Part shown: piece by piece, positions 45,783 to 55,297 of the stretch
Layout of the letters: each line of letters starts with the position of its first letter
Position numbering within the stretch: the stretch's first letter is position 1
From: Gemmata massiliana
GTDB taxonomy: Bacteria; Planctomycetota; Planctomycetia; Gemmatales; Gemmataceae
DNA length: 64,000 bases
Assembly: GCA_000531095.1 (NCBI GenBank)
Contig: HG799465.1
Coordinates: 117,266-181,265 of the forward strand
Reading direction: 5' to 3'
Notes under the pieces: generated by a model
The model's database searches: none
The model's input: the letters and a program-made list of their open reading frames with translations, nothing else
Told to the model about the DNA's origin: nothing
Made by a program: the position numbers and the translations under genes

Positions 45783-46466
45783 GTGCGTGCCCTACTAACT
45801 TCATTCCTCGCGCTCGGTCTCACTTCTTTGGCCCTGGCGCAACCGTCGAAGCCCACGGCCGACGAGCAGAAAGCAATTGATGCCGTTGTGAAGGCCGGGG
45901 GGACGGCCGAGATCGACCCCAAATTACCCGAGAAGGGGCGCGTTTCGGTGAAATTCGAGACCGGAGCCGACGCCGCGCTGGTGGCCCTCAAGAAGTACCC
46001 ACAAATCGGCTCCGTCGACGTGTTCGACGCCTCGAAATGTACCGATAAGGCGTTCACCGCACTCAAAGACCTGCCCAACTTGCGCCGGTTGATTCTCAGC
46101 AAATCTAACCTGACGGTGACCCGCGTCAACGCGATCGCGCAGTGTGCGAACTTGCGCGACCTGCGAATTCCTAATGCCGGATTGACTGATACCGAAATGG
46201 TCGGCCTGAAAAAACTCGCGTTCCTCGAATCACTCGATATCTCCGAGAACCCACAGGTCACTGACAAGGGAATGGCGACGGTCAAAGCCCTAGAGCGGCT
46301 GCAGGCTCTGTACCTCTCTAAAACCGGAGTCGGCGATAAGGGACTGCTCGAACTCAAAGTGCTGGACGGGCTGCGCACGCTCTACGCGGGTTCGACCAAG
46401 ATCACCGCGGACGGGGCCGAGAAGTTCGCCGACGAGATGCCCAACCTGCGAGCCGTGCGCCGATAA
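45783..46466 (+). CDS. exported leucine-rich-repeat protein
   Basis: 227 residues from a GTG at 45783, preceded by CGGAGATCTCCT. Signal peptide MRALLTSFLALGLTSLALAQ, then repeats of ~24 residues: LKDLPNLRRLILSKSNLTVT, IAQCANLRDLRIPNAGLTDT, LKKLAFLESLDISENPQVTD, VKALERLQALYLSKTGVGDK and LKVLDGLRTLYAGSTKITAD. The LxxLxLxxTxITDxG pattern is the cysteine-containing-like type common in planctomycetes. Likely a protein-binding solenoid in the periplasm. Confidence 0.9.
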   Translation: MRALLTSFLALGLTSLALAQPSKPTADEQKAIDAVVKAGGTAEIDPKLPEKGRVSVKFETGADAALVALKKYPQIGSVDVFDASKCTDKAFTALKDLPNLRRLILSKSNLTVTRVNAIAQCANLRDLRIPNAGLTDTEMVGLKKLAFLESLDISENPQVTDKGMATVKALERLQALYLSKTGVGDKGLLELKVLDGLRTLYAGSTKITADGAEKFADEMPNLRAVRR

Positions 46467-46783
46467 TCACTTTTAATGCCCCGCGCCAATCACGAGGGGG
46501 GCGGCGAGGGGTGTCATTTTTCTTTGCAAATCTCGGCGAAAGATTCGCGCGCGCGTTGCCGTAAGGGTGTGGTCTCAGGTTTGAGGTCATTTTGCGACCA
46601 TCCCTGGACCGTGAACGTCTCGCCGCTCAACGGTCCAGGTATAACGATTTTGGGCAACCATACCGGGCAAGCGCCCGCGCAGATCCCACACGCCTCTGAG
46701 ACTTATCGCCCAAGCGGGCACAGGAACGCCAGCGCTTGAGGTCGTGCGCGAGCAATTGAGATCAGCAGAGCGAAAAAGGTCAC
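46467..46783. other. intergenic region, weak hairpin
   Basis: 317 bp. CTGGACCGT near 46605 pairs with ACGGTCCAG near 46632, a 9-bp stem that might end the LRR transcript. No gene. Confidence 0.4.
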
Positions 46784-47356
46784 ATGACTACGCCCACTAC
46801 CACGCCGCGTCCCACCCGACTCGCGGCTGACGTCGCGAAGACGCTGGCACTGTCCGAACCCGCGAAAGCGCTAATCAACCCGGCGCACACCCCGCGGCAG
46901 TTCTTTGACGTACTCGCGGCTCAACCCGAACTGGCCGAAGACGCGATCCGCTTCCTGGCCGCCGCGCTCCCAAAGCGCGAAAGTGTGTGGTGGGCACTCG
47001 GGTGCGTGCGCGCCGCGTTCCCCAAGCCCGTGCCGGAAGTCACCCGGGCGATTGCAACTGCCGATGCGTGGGTGAAGGAACCGACCGAAGCCAACCGGCG
47101 CGCCTGCGGTGACGCAGCTTCGGCAGCTAACTACGGGACCGCTCCGGGGTGCCTTGCGGCCTCGGCGTTCTGGTCCGGAGGAAGCCTCGCGCCGCCGCAC
47201 CTCGCCGTGGTGCCGCCGCGTGACGACCTCACCGCGACCGCCGTGGCCGCAGCCATACTGCTCGCAGCCACCGTTGATGTGACACACATCCCAGAGAGCT
47301 ACACGCTGTTCCTCGCACAGGGCGCCGACATCGCGTCGGGTAAAGCACGTCTCTGA
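46784..47356 (+). CDS. conserved soluble protein, possibly DUF6931-like
   Basis: 190 residues. Helical and Ala-rich. A recognisable stretch AEDAIRFLAAALPKRESVWW followed by ALGCVRAAFPK resembles a planctomycete and proteobacterial family where a Lys/Arg-Glu-x-x-W-W pattern is conserved (DUF6931); I recall this from the pattern only. No signal peptide or membrane segment. Role unknown. Confidence 0.65.
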   Translation: MTTPTTTPRPTRLAADVAKTLALSEPAKALINPAHTPRQFFDVLAAQPELAEDAIRFLAAALPKRESVWWALGCVRAAFPKPVPEVTRAIATADAWVKEPTEANRRACGDAASAANYGTAPGCLAASAFWSGGSLAPPHLAVVPPRDDLTATAVAAAILLAATVDVTHIPESYTLFLAQGADIASGKARL

Positions 47357-47420
47357 TTCAGGCTTCGTGTTTTGTAAATGGAGAAGGGGAACCGGCCGGT
47401 TCCCCTCGTAGTCGGCGCCG

Positions 47421-47834
47421 TCATTTCTTCTCGTAGAGGTCCACGAAGAATTTGTTGCCGTCGTTCTTGAACACGTACTTGTGGGCGTCTTCCCAATCGT
47501 GAGCCGGGGCCGCGCTCCGCTTCAACTTGTACGAGATGAAGAACGGTTTCTGCTTCGGGTCGAACTCGGAGTCGAATCGCACGTGGAAGTCCGGCGAGTG
47601 GTTCTCGTTCGCTTTATCGTAGGTCCACCAGTGGAGCCGCTGCTCGCCCGGCTTGATGGTGGCAGTGTGCCAGGGATCGTTGCCCCACTTGTAGCTGTAC
47701 GTGATCGTGTGCGTGCTCTTGTTCTCGATGCCAGTCACGGCGAACCGATTGGCGGCTTCAGCCGTTCCGGGGCTGAACATCGTGGCGACAAGTGCGACCG
47801 GGGCGGCCAGAGCGAGTAGGCTTAAGCGAATCAT
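47421..47834 (-). CDS. small exported protein
   Basis: 137 residues from ATG 47834; signal peptide MIRLSLLALAAPVALVATMF with cleavage after AEA. The mature part is beta-rich (IENKSTHTITYSYKWGNDPW, HTATIKPGEQRLHWWTYDKA) and resembles a single compact beta-sandwich. Not recognised. Convergent with the DUF6931-like gene. Confidence 0.75.
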   Translation of the reverse strand: MIRLSLLALAAPVALVATMFSPGTAEAANRFAVTGIENKSTHTITYSYKWGNDPWHTATIKPGEQRLHWWTYDKANENHSPDFHVRFDSEFDPKQKPFFISYKLKRSAAPAHDWEDAHKYVFKNDGNKFFVDLYEKK

Positions 47835-48073
47835 AGTTGAGTCCGTCACAAGGTGAAGTTCTGGTTGTTGTTCCGCGTCTCGCGTTGCGGGTAGTTTCGC
47901 ACCGCTTACACCTCCGGTACGCGGTTACGCCAAGCTCTTGCGCTGAGCCGAACTACTTTCGCGAATTTCCCTCAAGTCCCCCGTTTGGTGTTCGAGCACG
48001 TCCACGGTTCCGTTGGAGAAGGAATCCGCGGTAGGTATGATGGCGAATACTTGGCGCCCCAGAGGACGTTCCG

Positions 48074-49459
48074 ATGACACGGTTGTTCGCCACGCTCGCA
48101 CTACTCGTCCCCTGCGCCTCGACGTTCGCCGCCGAGAACGAAGTACCGGCTTCGGGTAAGAAACCGCAGGTGGCCGATCAAATCAGCCCCACCGAACGCG
48201 GGTACCAAGCACTCACACAGACCGCGTTCATCCCGGCGTTCTGGACGCAGAACGTCGTCCCGAATGCGTGGAAGCAGTGGGGCGCGACCGAAAAGCCCAC
48301 GAACTACACCACGGCCGTCCTCGAACGCTACGGGCTACACTCTGCCCCCTACGCGAACGACGGGCTGCCGATGGGCCTGCGCAAAGCGAGCCGCGTGCTG
48401 AGCACCGGGGTCGGGATCGACTGTATGCTGTGCCACGCGGGTTCGATTGACGGTAAAAGCATCGTCGGTCTCGGGAACTCGACCCTCGACGTTCAAGCAC
48501 TCTTCGAGGACTTCGCCAAGGTCGACGGGTTGAGCGGGAAACTACCGTTCACGTTCTCGAACGTCCGCGGTACCACCGAAGCGGGCGGGTTCGGCGTGTA
48601 CCTGCTCGGGTTCCGCAACCCGGACCTCAGTCTCCGTACCCCACGCAAGGAACTCGGGTTACGTGACGATTTGTGTGAGGACGTGCCGGCGTGGTGGCTG
48701 ATGAAAAAGAAGAAAACCATCTACCACGCGGGTACGACGGATTCGCGCTCGGTGCGCACGCTCATGCAATTCATGATGCACCCGCTCACGACGCCGAAAG
48801 ACTTCGAGAAGCACGAACCGGCCTTCCGCGACATTCAACAGTACCTCATCAGTCTCGAACCGCCGAAGTACCCGTACCCGATCGACGAAGCCAAAGCCGC
48901 GAAGGGCAAAGTGCTCTTCCACCAAAACTGCGCGACGTGTCACGGCACTTACGGTGAAAAGTGGACGTACCCCAACAAGGTGATCCCGCTCGATGAGATC
49001 GGCACCGATCCGACGCGGCACAAGGGCATCGACGTCACCTACGGCAAGGAATACTCCGAATCGTGGTTCGGGAAGGAAAAGAACGGCTGGTTCGTGAACG
49101 GGCTTCCGTTACGCGCAACAGCGGGTTACCAGGCACCTCCACTCGACGGTATCTGGGCCACGGCTCCGTACTTCCACAACGGCAGTGTTCCCACTCTCGA
49201 TGGCGTATTGAACTCCAAAGCCCGCCTGAAGCGCTACACGCGGAGCTTCAAAACAAACGAAGCCTCCTACGACAAAGTGAACGTGGGGTGGAAGGTGACC
49301 GAGCTACGCGACCCGCCGAGCGAGAAACTGCCACCGCACGAAGCGCGCAAGATTTACGACACCTCGAAACCGGGTCGGAGCAACGCGGGTCACACCTACG
49401 GTGACGACCTCACGGACGAACAACGCGCGCAGGTGATCGAGTACCTGAAGACCTTGTAG
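48074..49459 (+). CDS. exported di-haem c-type cytochrome
   Basis: 461 residues, signal peptide MTRLFATLALLVPCASTFAA. Two haem sites: C117-M-L-C120-H121 and C286-A-T-C289-H290. PYFHNGSVPTLDGVL downstream of the second site is the motif seen in MauG/bacterial cytochrome c peroxidase relatives and in RoxA/RoxB-type rubber oxygenases. The long region between the haems (GFGVYLLGFRNPDLSLRTPR and others) is larger than in small peroxidases. Periplasmic electron carrier or oxygenase; the substrate cannot be read from sequence. Confidence 0.9.
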   Translation: MTRLFATLALLVPCASTFAAENEVPASGKKPQVADQISPTERGYQALTQTAFIPAFWTQNVVPNAWKQWGATEKPTNYTTAVLERYGLHSAPYANDGLPMGLRKASRVLSTGVGIDCMLCHAGSIDGKSIVGLGNSTLDVQALFEDFAKVDGLSGKLPFTFSNVRGTTEAGGFGVYLLGFRNPDLSLRTPRKELGLRDDLCEDVPAWWLMKKKKTIYHAGTTDSRSVRTLMQFMMHPLTTPKDFEKHEPAFRDIQQYLISLEPPKYPYPIDEAKAAKGKVLFHQNCATCHGTYGEKWTYPNKVIPLDEIGTDPTRHKGIDVTYGKEYSESWFGKEKNGWFVNGLPLRATAGYQAPPLDGIWATAPYFHNGSVPTLDGVLNSKARLKRYTRSFKTNEASYDKVNVGWKVTELRDPPSEKLPPHEARKIYDTSKPGRSNAGHTYGDDLTDEQRAQVIEYLKTL

Positions 49460-49467
49460 CCAAAGCG

Positions 49468-49971
49468 CTAACCGCGCGGCGTCAACTTCTGAATCGCGTC
49501 GGTGAACGCGGGCCACTTCGCGGTGAGTTCGGCCCGCGACGCACTCTGATAGTCCGCGTAATCGAAGCCAGGCGCGACGGTGCAACCGAGCAGCGCGAAT
49601 CCATTGTCGCCGATCAGGTGCGTGCCCTGCCACACACCACCGGGCACCACGGTTTGCGGAACTTGCCCCGCCGTAATGTCTGCACCGAGAACCACTTCGC
49701 GTCCGCTGCCGTCGGGCCACAATTGCAGCATGCGCACGGGCGACCCGAGGTAAAAGTGGAACACCTCATCGCCGGGGAGCACGTGCAGTTCAGACACGTG
49801 CCCCGGTTTGAGTAGGTAGTAAATCGCGGTGGATACGCTGCGATCCGCGTTGTGCGCGGGTAACGCCGACGCCGGGAGCGTTGCAGTGGAGCGGTACGTT
49901 TCGCGGAAGAACCCGCCCTCGACCGGGTGCGGTTGGAGTTGCAACAGGCGAATCACATCGTCCGCGATCAT
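49468..49971 (-). CDS. cupin (DUF985/cupin_5) protein
   Basis: 167 residues. Family markers: LLQLQPHPVEGGFFRETYRS, STAIYYLLKPGHVSELHVLP with the His-containing first cupin motif, DEVFHFYLGSPVRMLQLWPD, and LLGCTVAPGFDYADYQ at the end. Length and order match the DUF985 proteins, whose activity is not established. Stop codons of this and the cytochrome gene are 8 bp apart, convergent. Confidence 0.92.
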   Translation of the reverse strand: MIADDVIRLLQLQPHPVEGGFFRETYRSTATLPASALPAHNADRSVSTAIYYLLKPGHVSELHVLPGDEVFHFYLGSPVRMLQLWPDGSGREVVLGADITAGQVPQTVVPGGVWQGTHLIGDNGFALLGCTVAPGFDYADYQSASRAELTAKWPAFTDAIQKLTPRG

Positions 49972-50088
49972 AGTTAATTCCAGCAGAATCGCAAATAACG
50001 CAAGTCCAAACGCAGCATCATCTTCCGACGAATCAATCCGTCTTAATCCGCGTTATCTGCGGTTCTTCATTCCTCACACTTCACAAGC

Positions 50089-51618
50089 TCACGGCGCCTG
50101 GCCGCGGGCCGATTCCAAGTTCGCGCTCTTCCAGGCGGCTTCGAGCGTTTGCACACTTTGAATGCCGTACTGTCGCTCCAAGGCGCGCGGGGTGCCGTAG
50201 CGTTCGGCGTCGCTCAGGAAGATTTTGAAGTTCCGCTCGCCCTTCAGCTTAATCAGGTGCTCCGTGACGCTCACGCTCTGGCAGTAATAGCCCGTGATTT
50301 TCTCGGAGGGAAAATCCTTCAGTTCAAAGAGAGCCGCGAGGTTCCGCAATTCGTTATCGCGTGCGCAGCGCGGGAGCGTTCGCGTGTACCGGCTGATCTC
50401 TTCCGGCGAACCGGCCAGGATCGCCATTCCCTCTTCGGCCCACTTGGGCGGCGGCTTGTCGGCGAACAGGTCGGCGAGGACCACGTGCGTCAGTTCCCGC
50501 GGCAGCGCGTTCGAGACGGCGGCGGTGTCATCTGCACGCAGATCGATCCGGCGGGCAGTGGCGCGTTTGTTAGTGAGGCTGACACTGGCGTGCCCCGTCA
50601 TCGCGGCGGGCTTGCCCGTGGCTTTCGCGTAAACGTCGCCCGTCGTGTGGATTACGATGTCACACTTCGGTTGCCACGCGCCACCAGGCGCTCCGGACCA
50701 GCGCTCGAAAATCTGCTTGCGTCCCGCCTCCGCCGCGTTCGCCACCGACTCGCCGAGAGCGCGATCACCGCCGTGATGCACGCGGAAGCTGTCCGTCTCC
50801 ACCACGTCGCCGGCCGCGCTCACGACCGGAGTAACCGCTTTCGCGCTACCGGCCTTGGCTTGGGCCGCCTTCAGCAACTGCTGGCCGACTTTCTGAAGGT
50901 CCGCGCTCTGCGGAACGAGTTGCAGTGCTTCTGTCACATCCTGTACGGCGCTGGCGGCGGTTACCGCGTCACACGACGGCGAATTCACGCGGTCCGCCGA
51001 GAGTTTGATGCGGCAATACGCCCAAGCCGCCTTTTGTTCGACAGTGAGTTTAGCCCCACCGACCGAAGCGAAGAGCTGCGCCGCGTCCGTGTAGTTGCCC
51101 TTCTTGAACGCCGCAACCGCACTCGCCGCCGAATCACCCGCCGGCGCAATTGTTGGCGCCGCAAGCGGTTCCACCGTCGGCTCGACCAGCGACGGGCCGA
51201 GATTTGGTTCCGGCAGCGTCGCGGGCACAGGCGGCATTACGGGCACCGCGGGGGCCACCGGCGTGGGGACCGGAGCCGGCTTCGCTTCACCACCGAGAAG
51301 CGAAAGTTTGCGTCGTGTTTGAGCGATGCGTTCCGCGTCCGCGTTCGGAGTCTTTTCGAGTCGGGCAACTTCGACGGTGTAGCATTCGCGGAGCAGTGTG
51401 AGGAACGCCTTACTGCCGTCCGCGTTCGAGATTTCCTTTTCCAGCGCCGCAGTCGCTTCGGCGGACGAACCCGCTTCGAGGTACTTACGGGCGTCGGCCA
51501 TCGCCTGCTGCACCGCGAGTTGCTTCTCGATCGGGTCCGGTTGTGCGTCGGCAGCGACCGTGAAGCGCGCAGCGAGGGCGATGCCCGTGAGGGCAAAAGC
51601 GAGCACGAAACGAAGCAT
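50089..51618 (-). CDS. exported MA-clan peptidase-like protein with degenerate zinc motif
   Basis: 509 residues from ATG 51618; signal peptide MLRFVLAFALTGIALAARFT. Helical first part with coiled-coil look (~30-105), Pro/Ala linker, TPR-like segment (~160-260), then a peptidase-MA-like domain. The zinc motif is R374-E-L-T-H378 in LPRELTHVVLADLFAD, so the first His of HExxH is Arg; WAEEGMAILAG carries the downstream Glu. This R/x-E-x-T-H form recurs in planctomycete relatives as I recall them, so loss of catalysis, or a different metal geometry, is possible. Likely periplasmic. Confidence 0.82.
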   Translation of the reverse strand: MLRFVLAFALTGIALAARFTVAADAQPDPIEKQLAVQQAMADARKYLEAGSSAEATAALEKEISNADGSKAFLTLLRECYTVEVARLEKTPNADAERIAQTRRKLSLLGGEAKPAPVPTPVAPAVPVMPPVPATLPEPNLGPSLVEPTVEPLAAPTIAPAGDSAASAVAAFKKGNYTDAAQLFASVGGAKLTVEQKAAWAYCRIKLSADRVNSPSCDAVTAASAVQDVTEALQLVPQSADLQKVGQQLLKAAQAKAGSAKAVTPVVSAAGDVVETDSFRVHHGGDRALGESVANAAEAGRKQIFERWSGAPGGAWQPKCDIVIHTTGDVYAKATGKPAAMTGHASVSLTNKRATARRIDLRADDTAAVSNALPRELTHVVLADLFADKPPPKWAEEGMAILAGSPEEISRYTRTLPRCARDNELRNLAALFELKDFPSEKITGYYCQSVSVTEHLIKLKGERNFKIFLSDAERYGTPRALERQYGIQSVQTLEAAWKSANLESARGQAP

Positions 51619-52266
51619 CTGGCGGCGTCCTTGCCGTGAAGCGGCAGACCGGGCGATTCGCGCCCGCCGCGGAGACGGCACTCTATACGCAGACGCGGAA
51701 AGTGGGACAAGCTCAAGTACGGCAGCCGTCCTCATCCGCTTCGTTGGCACCTCGAAATTCAGAATACCGAGCGACCCATGAGACTACGAATTGACAGGGC
51801 GACTATCCTTCACCACTCAAATCCTCTCCAAAAACGCCCGAAACCGGGCTAACAATTGCTAACATTCCCGGATTGCGCCACCCGAAATTGCATTTTTCAC
51901 GGGAGAAAATGCAATTCGCATTGGGTGCATGCTAACAATGACGAAATCCAGTACGTTGCAATAAGCCGCACAATCTCAAACGCGCAATGTGGACGATGTG
52001 AGGAACATTAACACCCGTCAGACATGAACGCGATGTCAGTAGAAATGGAATTTTTGGCTTCGCGACAGGGCGCGAGCCAAAACAAAACGGAACCGCCCGC
52101 GAAAGGCCAAGCGCCACCCGCGCTCCCAGGGCCGTTTAATGTGTGGAAGTGGGCAGTTACGAGGTACCTGCCCGGCGGATCACGTGTCGATTACCCGCCA
52201 CCACACCCGTTCGATCGAGTTCGTGTCCGGAGAGTACCTCGGCAGGGAGGGGCCCTCACCGGAATG
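51619..52266. other. intergenic region with GCTAACA motif
   Basis: 648 bp between convergent and divergent flanks. Contains the motif at 51847-51865, a lone GCTAACAATG at ~51931, and nothing else recognised. Confidence 0.5.
51847..51865. repeat. tandem GCTAACA motif
   Basis: GCTAACAATTGCTAACATT, the cleanest copy, two units 10 bases apart, ~230 bp upstream of the peptidase-like gene start. Confidence 0.6.
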
Positions 52267-52764
52267 CTACGTTTCGCCGACGGCTAACGTCTCCAACAAA
52301 GCGGTCAGCGCCGCCCTGACCGACGCATGCGTGTAGGGGTCGTCCGGGTCGGGCGGGCGGCCCTCCACCTCGAAGTGCGGCCGTTCCCCAAACACTCGTC
52401 CCCACTCCACGTCGGCCTCGCGAATGAGTTCCTTCAGCAGGTAGTCCGAGTCGAGAACCTTCCGGATGCCGGTCGCCAGTGCCGCGAGCGGCCGGTCGAG
52501 GTTGTTGAGCAGCAGTTCGCTTTCCGTGAAAAGGCGGAGGACGACGGTGCCGAGAACGCCCCCGGCATCGGTCAGGTGACGGGCGATGTGTTCCTGTACT
52601 TCGATCTCCGCTTGGCGCTTGCGTGTAACCGGCGACACACCCTTCATCATCCCGGGACCGGCCATCCGCCCGATCGCTTCGCTCAACGAAAACTTGCGCT
52701 CTGCACGGATCTCACGTTCGAGTTCGGCGTCTTTGTCGGACGGCGCGTCCTTGTGTTCGCTCAT
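52267..52764 (-). CDS. protein of unknown function
   Basis: 165 residues, charged and helical, no signal peptide. The first third (DAELEREIRAERKFSLSEAI, GRMAGPGMMKGVSPVTRKRQ) is basic; the middle (VLRLFTESELLLNNLDRPLA) is amphipathic. The tail contains FEVEGRPPDPDDPYTHASVR. Not recognised. Confidence 0.7.
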   Translation of the reverse strand: MSEHKDAPSDKDAELEREIRAERKFSLSEAIGRMAGPGMMKGVSPVTRKRQAEIEVQEHIARHLTDAGGVLGTVVLRLFTESELLLNNLDRPLAALATGIRKVLDSDYLLKELIREADVEWGRVFGERPHFEVEGRPPDPDDPYTHASVRAALTALLETLAVGET

Positions 52765-52950
52765 GATGTCGGCACCTCGTGGGATGCGGGCGACTTCGCT
52801 GCAATTGGCCGGGCGGCCATTCTAGCGATCCTCTGGAGCGAATTTGTCGTGCTCGCGTGCTAGCCCGTGTCGGCTGACCCGGGACCAGCGGGCCATATTG
52901 CGCCGCGCGCCCGTCCGACCATTAACGTGATTCGCCGGGCCGTTACATCA

Positions 52951-52988
52951 CGAGCGGGTGTAGTGACGCAACCGCGAGAACTCAACGG
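52951..52988. repeat. half of the intergenic palindrome family
   Basis: CGAGCGGGTGTAGTGACGCA and its continuation match the reverse complement of the left flank and arm at 30905-30942. Only one arm is present, so it is a remnant. Confidence 0.55.
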
Positions 52989-53004
52989 CCACCCTCGCCC
53001 CCGC

Positions 53005-53874
53005 TCACTTCTTAACGGCCGTTCCCAGAAGCTTGTCGAGTTCCAGTTTGATTTCCTTCGACCCGGCCCCCTTCATAATGGCTGCGTTCGCTTTGTCCAA
53101 GAGTTGCTTTTCCAGGTCCGGCTTGAGCGTCTTCACCGTGTCGAGGACGAAATCGCCCGCGGCCTTCGCGTCCTCACCGTCCAGGCCGGCGGTGTGATCG
53201 ATGATGATCTTGTCGTGGAACAGTTTTGCGTCGGTCACTTTGATGAGCAGCGTGACCTTCGGGAAGAACGAACCGGGTAACTTTTCGGTCTTACTCACGA
53301 CCTCGGCTTTGATCTTCAGCCCGGCCTTACAGTGCCCGCGCGTCTCGCCCGAGTAGAGCTGGATGCCGCGCTTCCAGAGCTGGTGCTCGACGCGGAAGTC
53401 GATCTCCATTTCCGTGTCGAGCGCCAGGTTCGCGGTATTCGCGTCCAGGCGCACGAGATCGGCGATCGCCACGTTCAGCGTGTCGGCCGGCTTCCGCGCC
53501 GATACGGTGGTCCGGCGCCACAAGCCGTCGTTCACCATCTGGCGCGGCGCGTCCGCTCCGAACCGTTTGGGGTTGCGCAGCATCACCGCACCGACAACGA
53601 ATTCCTTCTGCTTCCCCCAACCGTCGTTCGCCTTCACGAGCGGTTCGGGGAGATTCGCGAGCGTCAGCGTGCGGAGCGTTTTCGATAGATCCGCGACCTC
53701 TTGGGACGTCGGTTGCGGCACGCTCTTGGGCGCTTTAAGCGGGATCGGAGCCGGTGCCAGCGTCGGTTTGGGCGCGGGCACCGGCAGCGGAACCGGTTCC
53801 GGATCGGGTGGTTGCGCGAAAGTACCCGCAACCAGCACCAGGCCAAGCACCATCGTCGCGGTGTAACGCATCAT
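53005..53874 (-). CDS. exported protein of unknown function
   Basis: 289 residues from ATG 53874, five bases after GGAG. Signal peptide MMRYTATMVLGLVLVAGTFA, a Pro-rich stretch (EPVPLPVPAPKPTLAPAPIP), a short helical segment (SQEVADLSKTLRTLTLANLP) and a beta-barrel-like mature part (MEIDFRVEHQLWKRGIQLYS, LKIKAEVVSKTEKLPGSFFP). Not recognised beyond a planctomycete exported type. Confidence 0.75.
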   Translation of the reverse strand: MMRYTATMVLGLVLVAGTFAQPPDPEPVPLPVPAPKPTLAPAPIPLKAPKSVPQPTSQEVADLSKTLRTLTLANLPEPLVKANDGWGKQKEFVVGAVMLRNPKRFGADAPRQMVNDGLWRRTTVSARKPADTLNVAIADLVRLDANTANLALDTEMEIDFRVEHQLWKRGIQLYSGETRGHCKAGLKIKAEVVSKTEKLPGSFFPKVTLLIKVTDAKLFHDKIIIDHTAGLDGEDAKAAGDFVLDTVKTLKPDLEKQLLDKANAAIMKGAGSKEIKLELDKLLGTAVKK

Positions 53875-53994
53875 AAATGCTCCGTGCGCAACCTTCGTCC
53901 CTGGAGTACGGTCTTCGCAGCCGGCTCTTTCAACTTACCGACAGCCGCTAATTATTGTCGAGCCTCATGCTTCGGTTCACGGCTCTTCCACAAA

Positions 53995-54921
53995 CTAATG
54001 CGCGGCCTTCAGAATGCGCTGGATGTACTCTCGGACCTCGTCCACTGCAACGCTGGTCGCGACGCGGGCGTTCGGCGCGGACGCGGGACTGGGACGGGTG
54101 TCGATCACCGTCATCCCGCGTGTCAGTTCACCGCGAGTTTCGACGTCCACATAATGCGATTCGCTGCTCACGCACCCGGCGACCGCCACGGCCACAGTGC
54201 CCAGCACGTCCTTGAGGTGGAAGCCCTCGATGCCGTACAGGTTCGAGCTGGCCCGGATGCCGAACGGCACGATCTGGCGCAGGAACTGGCACGTCCGCGA
54301 ATCGGGGTTCGGCAAGTTCAGCAGGTCGCGCGGGGAGAAGATCAACCGGCGCGTGGAGTCGAGCGTAATGAGCAGCGGGTTCAGTTCGGCCGCGAACACG
54401 CGCTTGGCCGCGTCCGGATCGAGGTGCATGTGGAACTCGGCCACCGGACCGGAGTTCCCAGCTTCCCGCCAGCACCCGCCAATAACGACCGTCTGATCGA
54501 GGAGCGCGGGCAGAACCGGATCGCGATCGAGCGCGGTGGCGAGCGTCGTGAGCGGGCCGAGATTGATGACCGTGATCTGGCGCGGGTGCTCGTGTGCCAG
54601 TTCGCACAAAATTTTGTCAGCCGGGTGAAGCGTGTGCCGCGTGGCCGATGGGAACGTGACGCCGCCCAACCCGCCGGGGCCGTGGAGGGCGGTGCCATCC
54701 GTGTCGTAGCGCACAGGTAACGCGGCCCCGAGTTTCGGCCACTTGGGGGGATCGAGGACGTCGATGAGCGTGTGGACGTTGGCGGTCGCCTGTTCCGCGG
54801 ACACGTTCCCGGCCGTCGGTAACAGACCGACGACTTCCAGGTTCGGGTCGTTGAGCGCCAGGGCCACCGCGAACGCGGTGTCGATCCCCGGATCGGCGAT
54901 GAGGAGCACCTTTCGTGGCAT
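53995..54921 (-). CDS. nucleoside hydrolase-like protein with altered calcium-site residue
   Basis: 308 residues from ATG 54921. The N-terminus MPRKVLLIADPGIDTAFAVA is the inosine-uridine hydrolase opening, but the usual DPGxDD pair ends D-T, so the second metal-binding Asp (normally D15) is Thr; D10 and D14 remain. VVGLLPTAGNVSAEQATANV and VINLGPLTTLATALDRDP fit the Rossmann-like core, and FHLKDVLGTVAVAVAG has K where the family usually has a His next to the Asp. DVETRGELTRGMTVID matches the C-terminal strand. Activity may be reduced or changed. Confidence 0.8.
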   Translation of the reverse strand: MPRKVLLIADPGIDTAFAVALALNDPNLEVVGLLPTAGNVSAEQATANVHTLIDVLDPPKWPKLGAALPVRYDTDGTALHGPGGLGGVTFPSATRHTLHPADKILCELAHEHPRQITVINLGPLTTLATALDRDPVLPALLDQTVVIGGCWREAGNSGPVAEFHMHLDPDAAKRVFAAELNPLLITLDSTRRLIFSPRDLLNLPNPDSRTCQFLRQIVPFGIRASSNLYGIEGFHLKDVLGTVAVAVAGCVSSESHYVDVETRGELTRGMTVIDTRPSPASAPNARVATSVAVDEVREYIQRILKAAH

Positions 54922-55297
54922 TGAATTGTTCCCGACGGAGAGAGCGAGCCGCGAGCGAGAGTCCGCCCATTTTACCGGGCCGCCCCTGTGAGTGAAACCA
55001 AGTATCGGACCACTACCTTCGATTTGGTAACCACTGATAAGCAATTCCCGCGCCGGCACTTGCAAAGGGAGTGCCGGTAATCACGCCGGAGCCGTTCACG
55101 TCGAGAGTACGGTGATTCGGAACAGGTGCGTCCGGGTACCCCAGATCCGCTCCCCTCACCCGTTCATACCGTTTGCCCGGCTTGCAAGGATTGTGCCTAT
55201 TTCCTGATGCGCCCCGACTAAACACCCGATTAGGAATGTGAATATCCGTTTTCCGGGAAATCGAGCCGATGCATACTTTTGACTGGAGAAATATCCC
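54922..55297. other. intergenic region, possible gene remnant
   Basis: 376 bp. A leftward frame at 55013-55225 ends VPNHRTLDVNGSGVITGTPF, which reads like the end of an exported protein but has no start region or family match. Kept as a possible remnant only. Confidence 0.3.

Noticed and set aside
55013..55225. Leftward 70-residue frame with VPNHRTLDVNGSGVITGTPF
   Set aside because: Could be a gene remnant, but start and family evidence are lacking; mentioned only in the intergenic entry.
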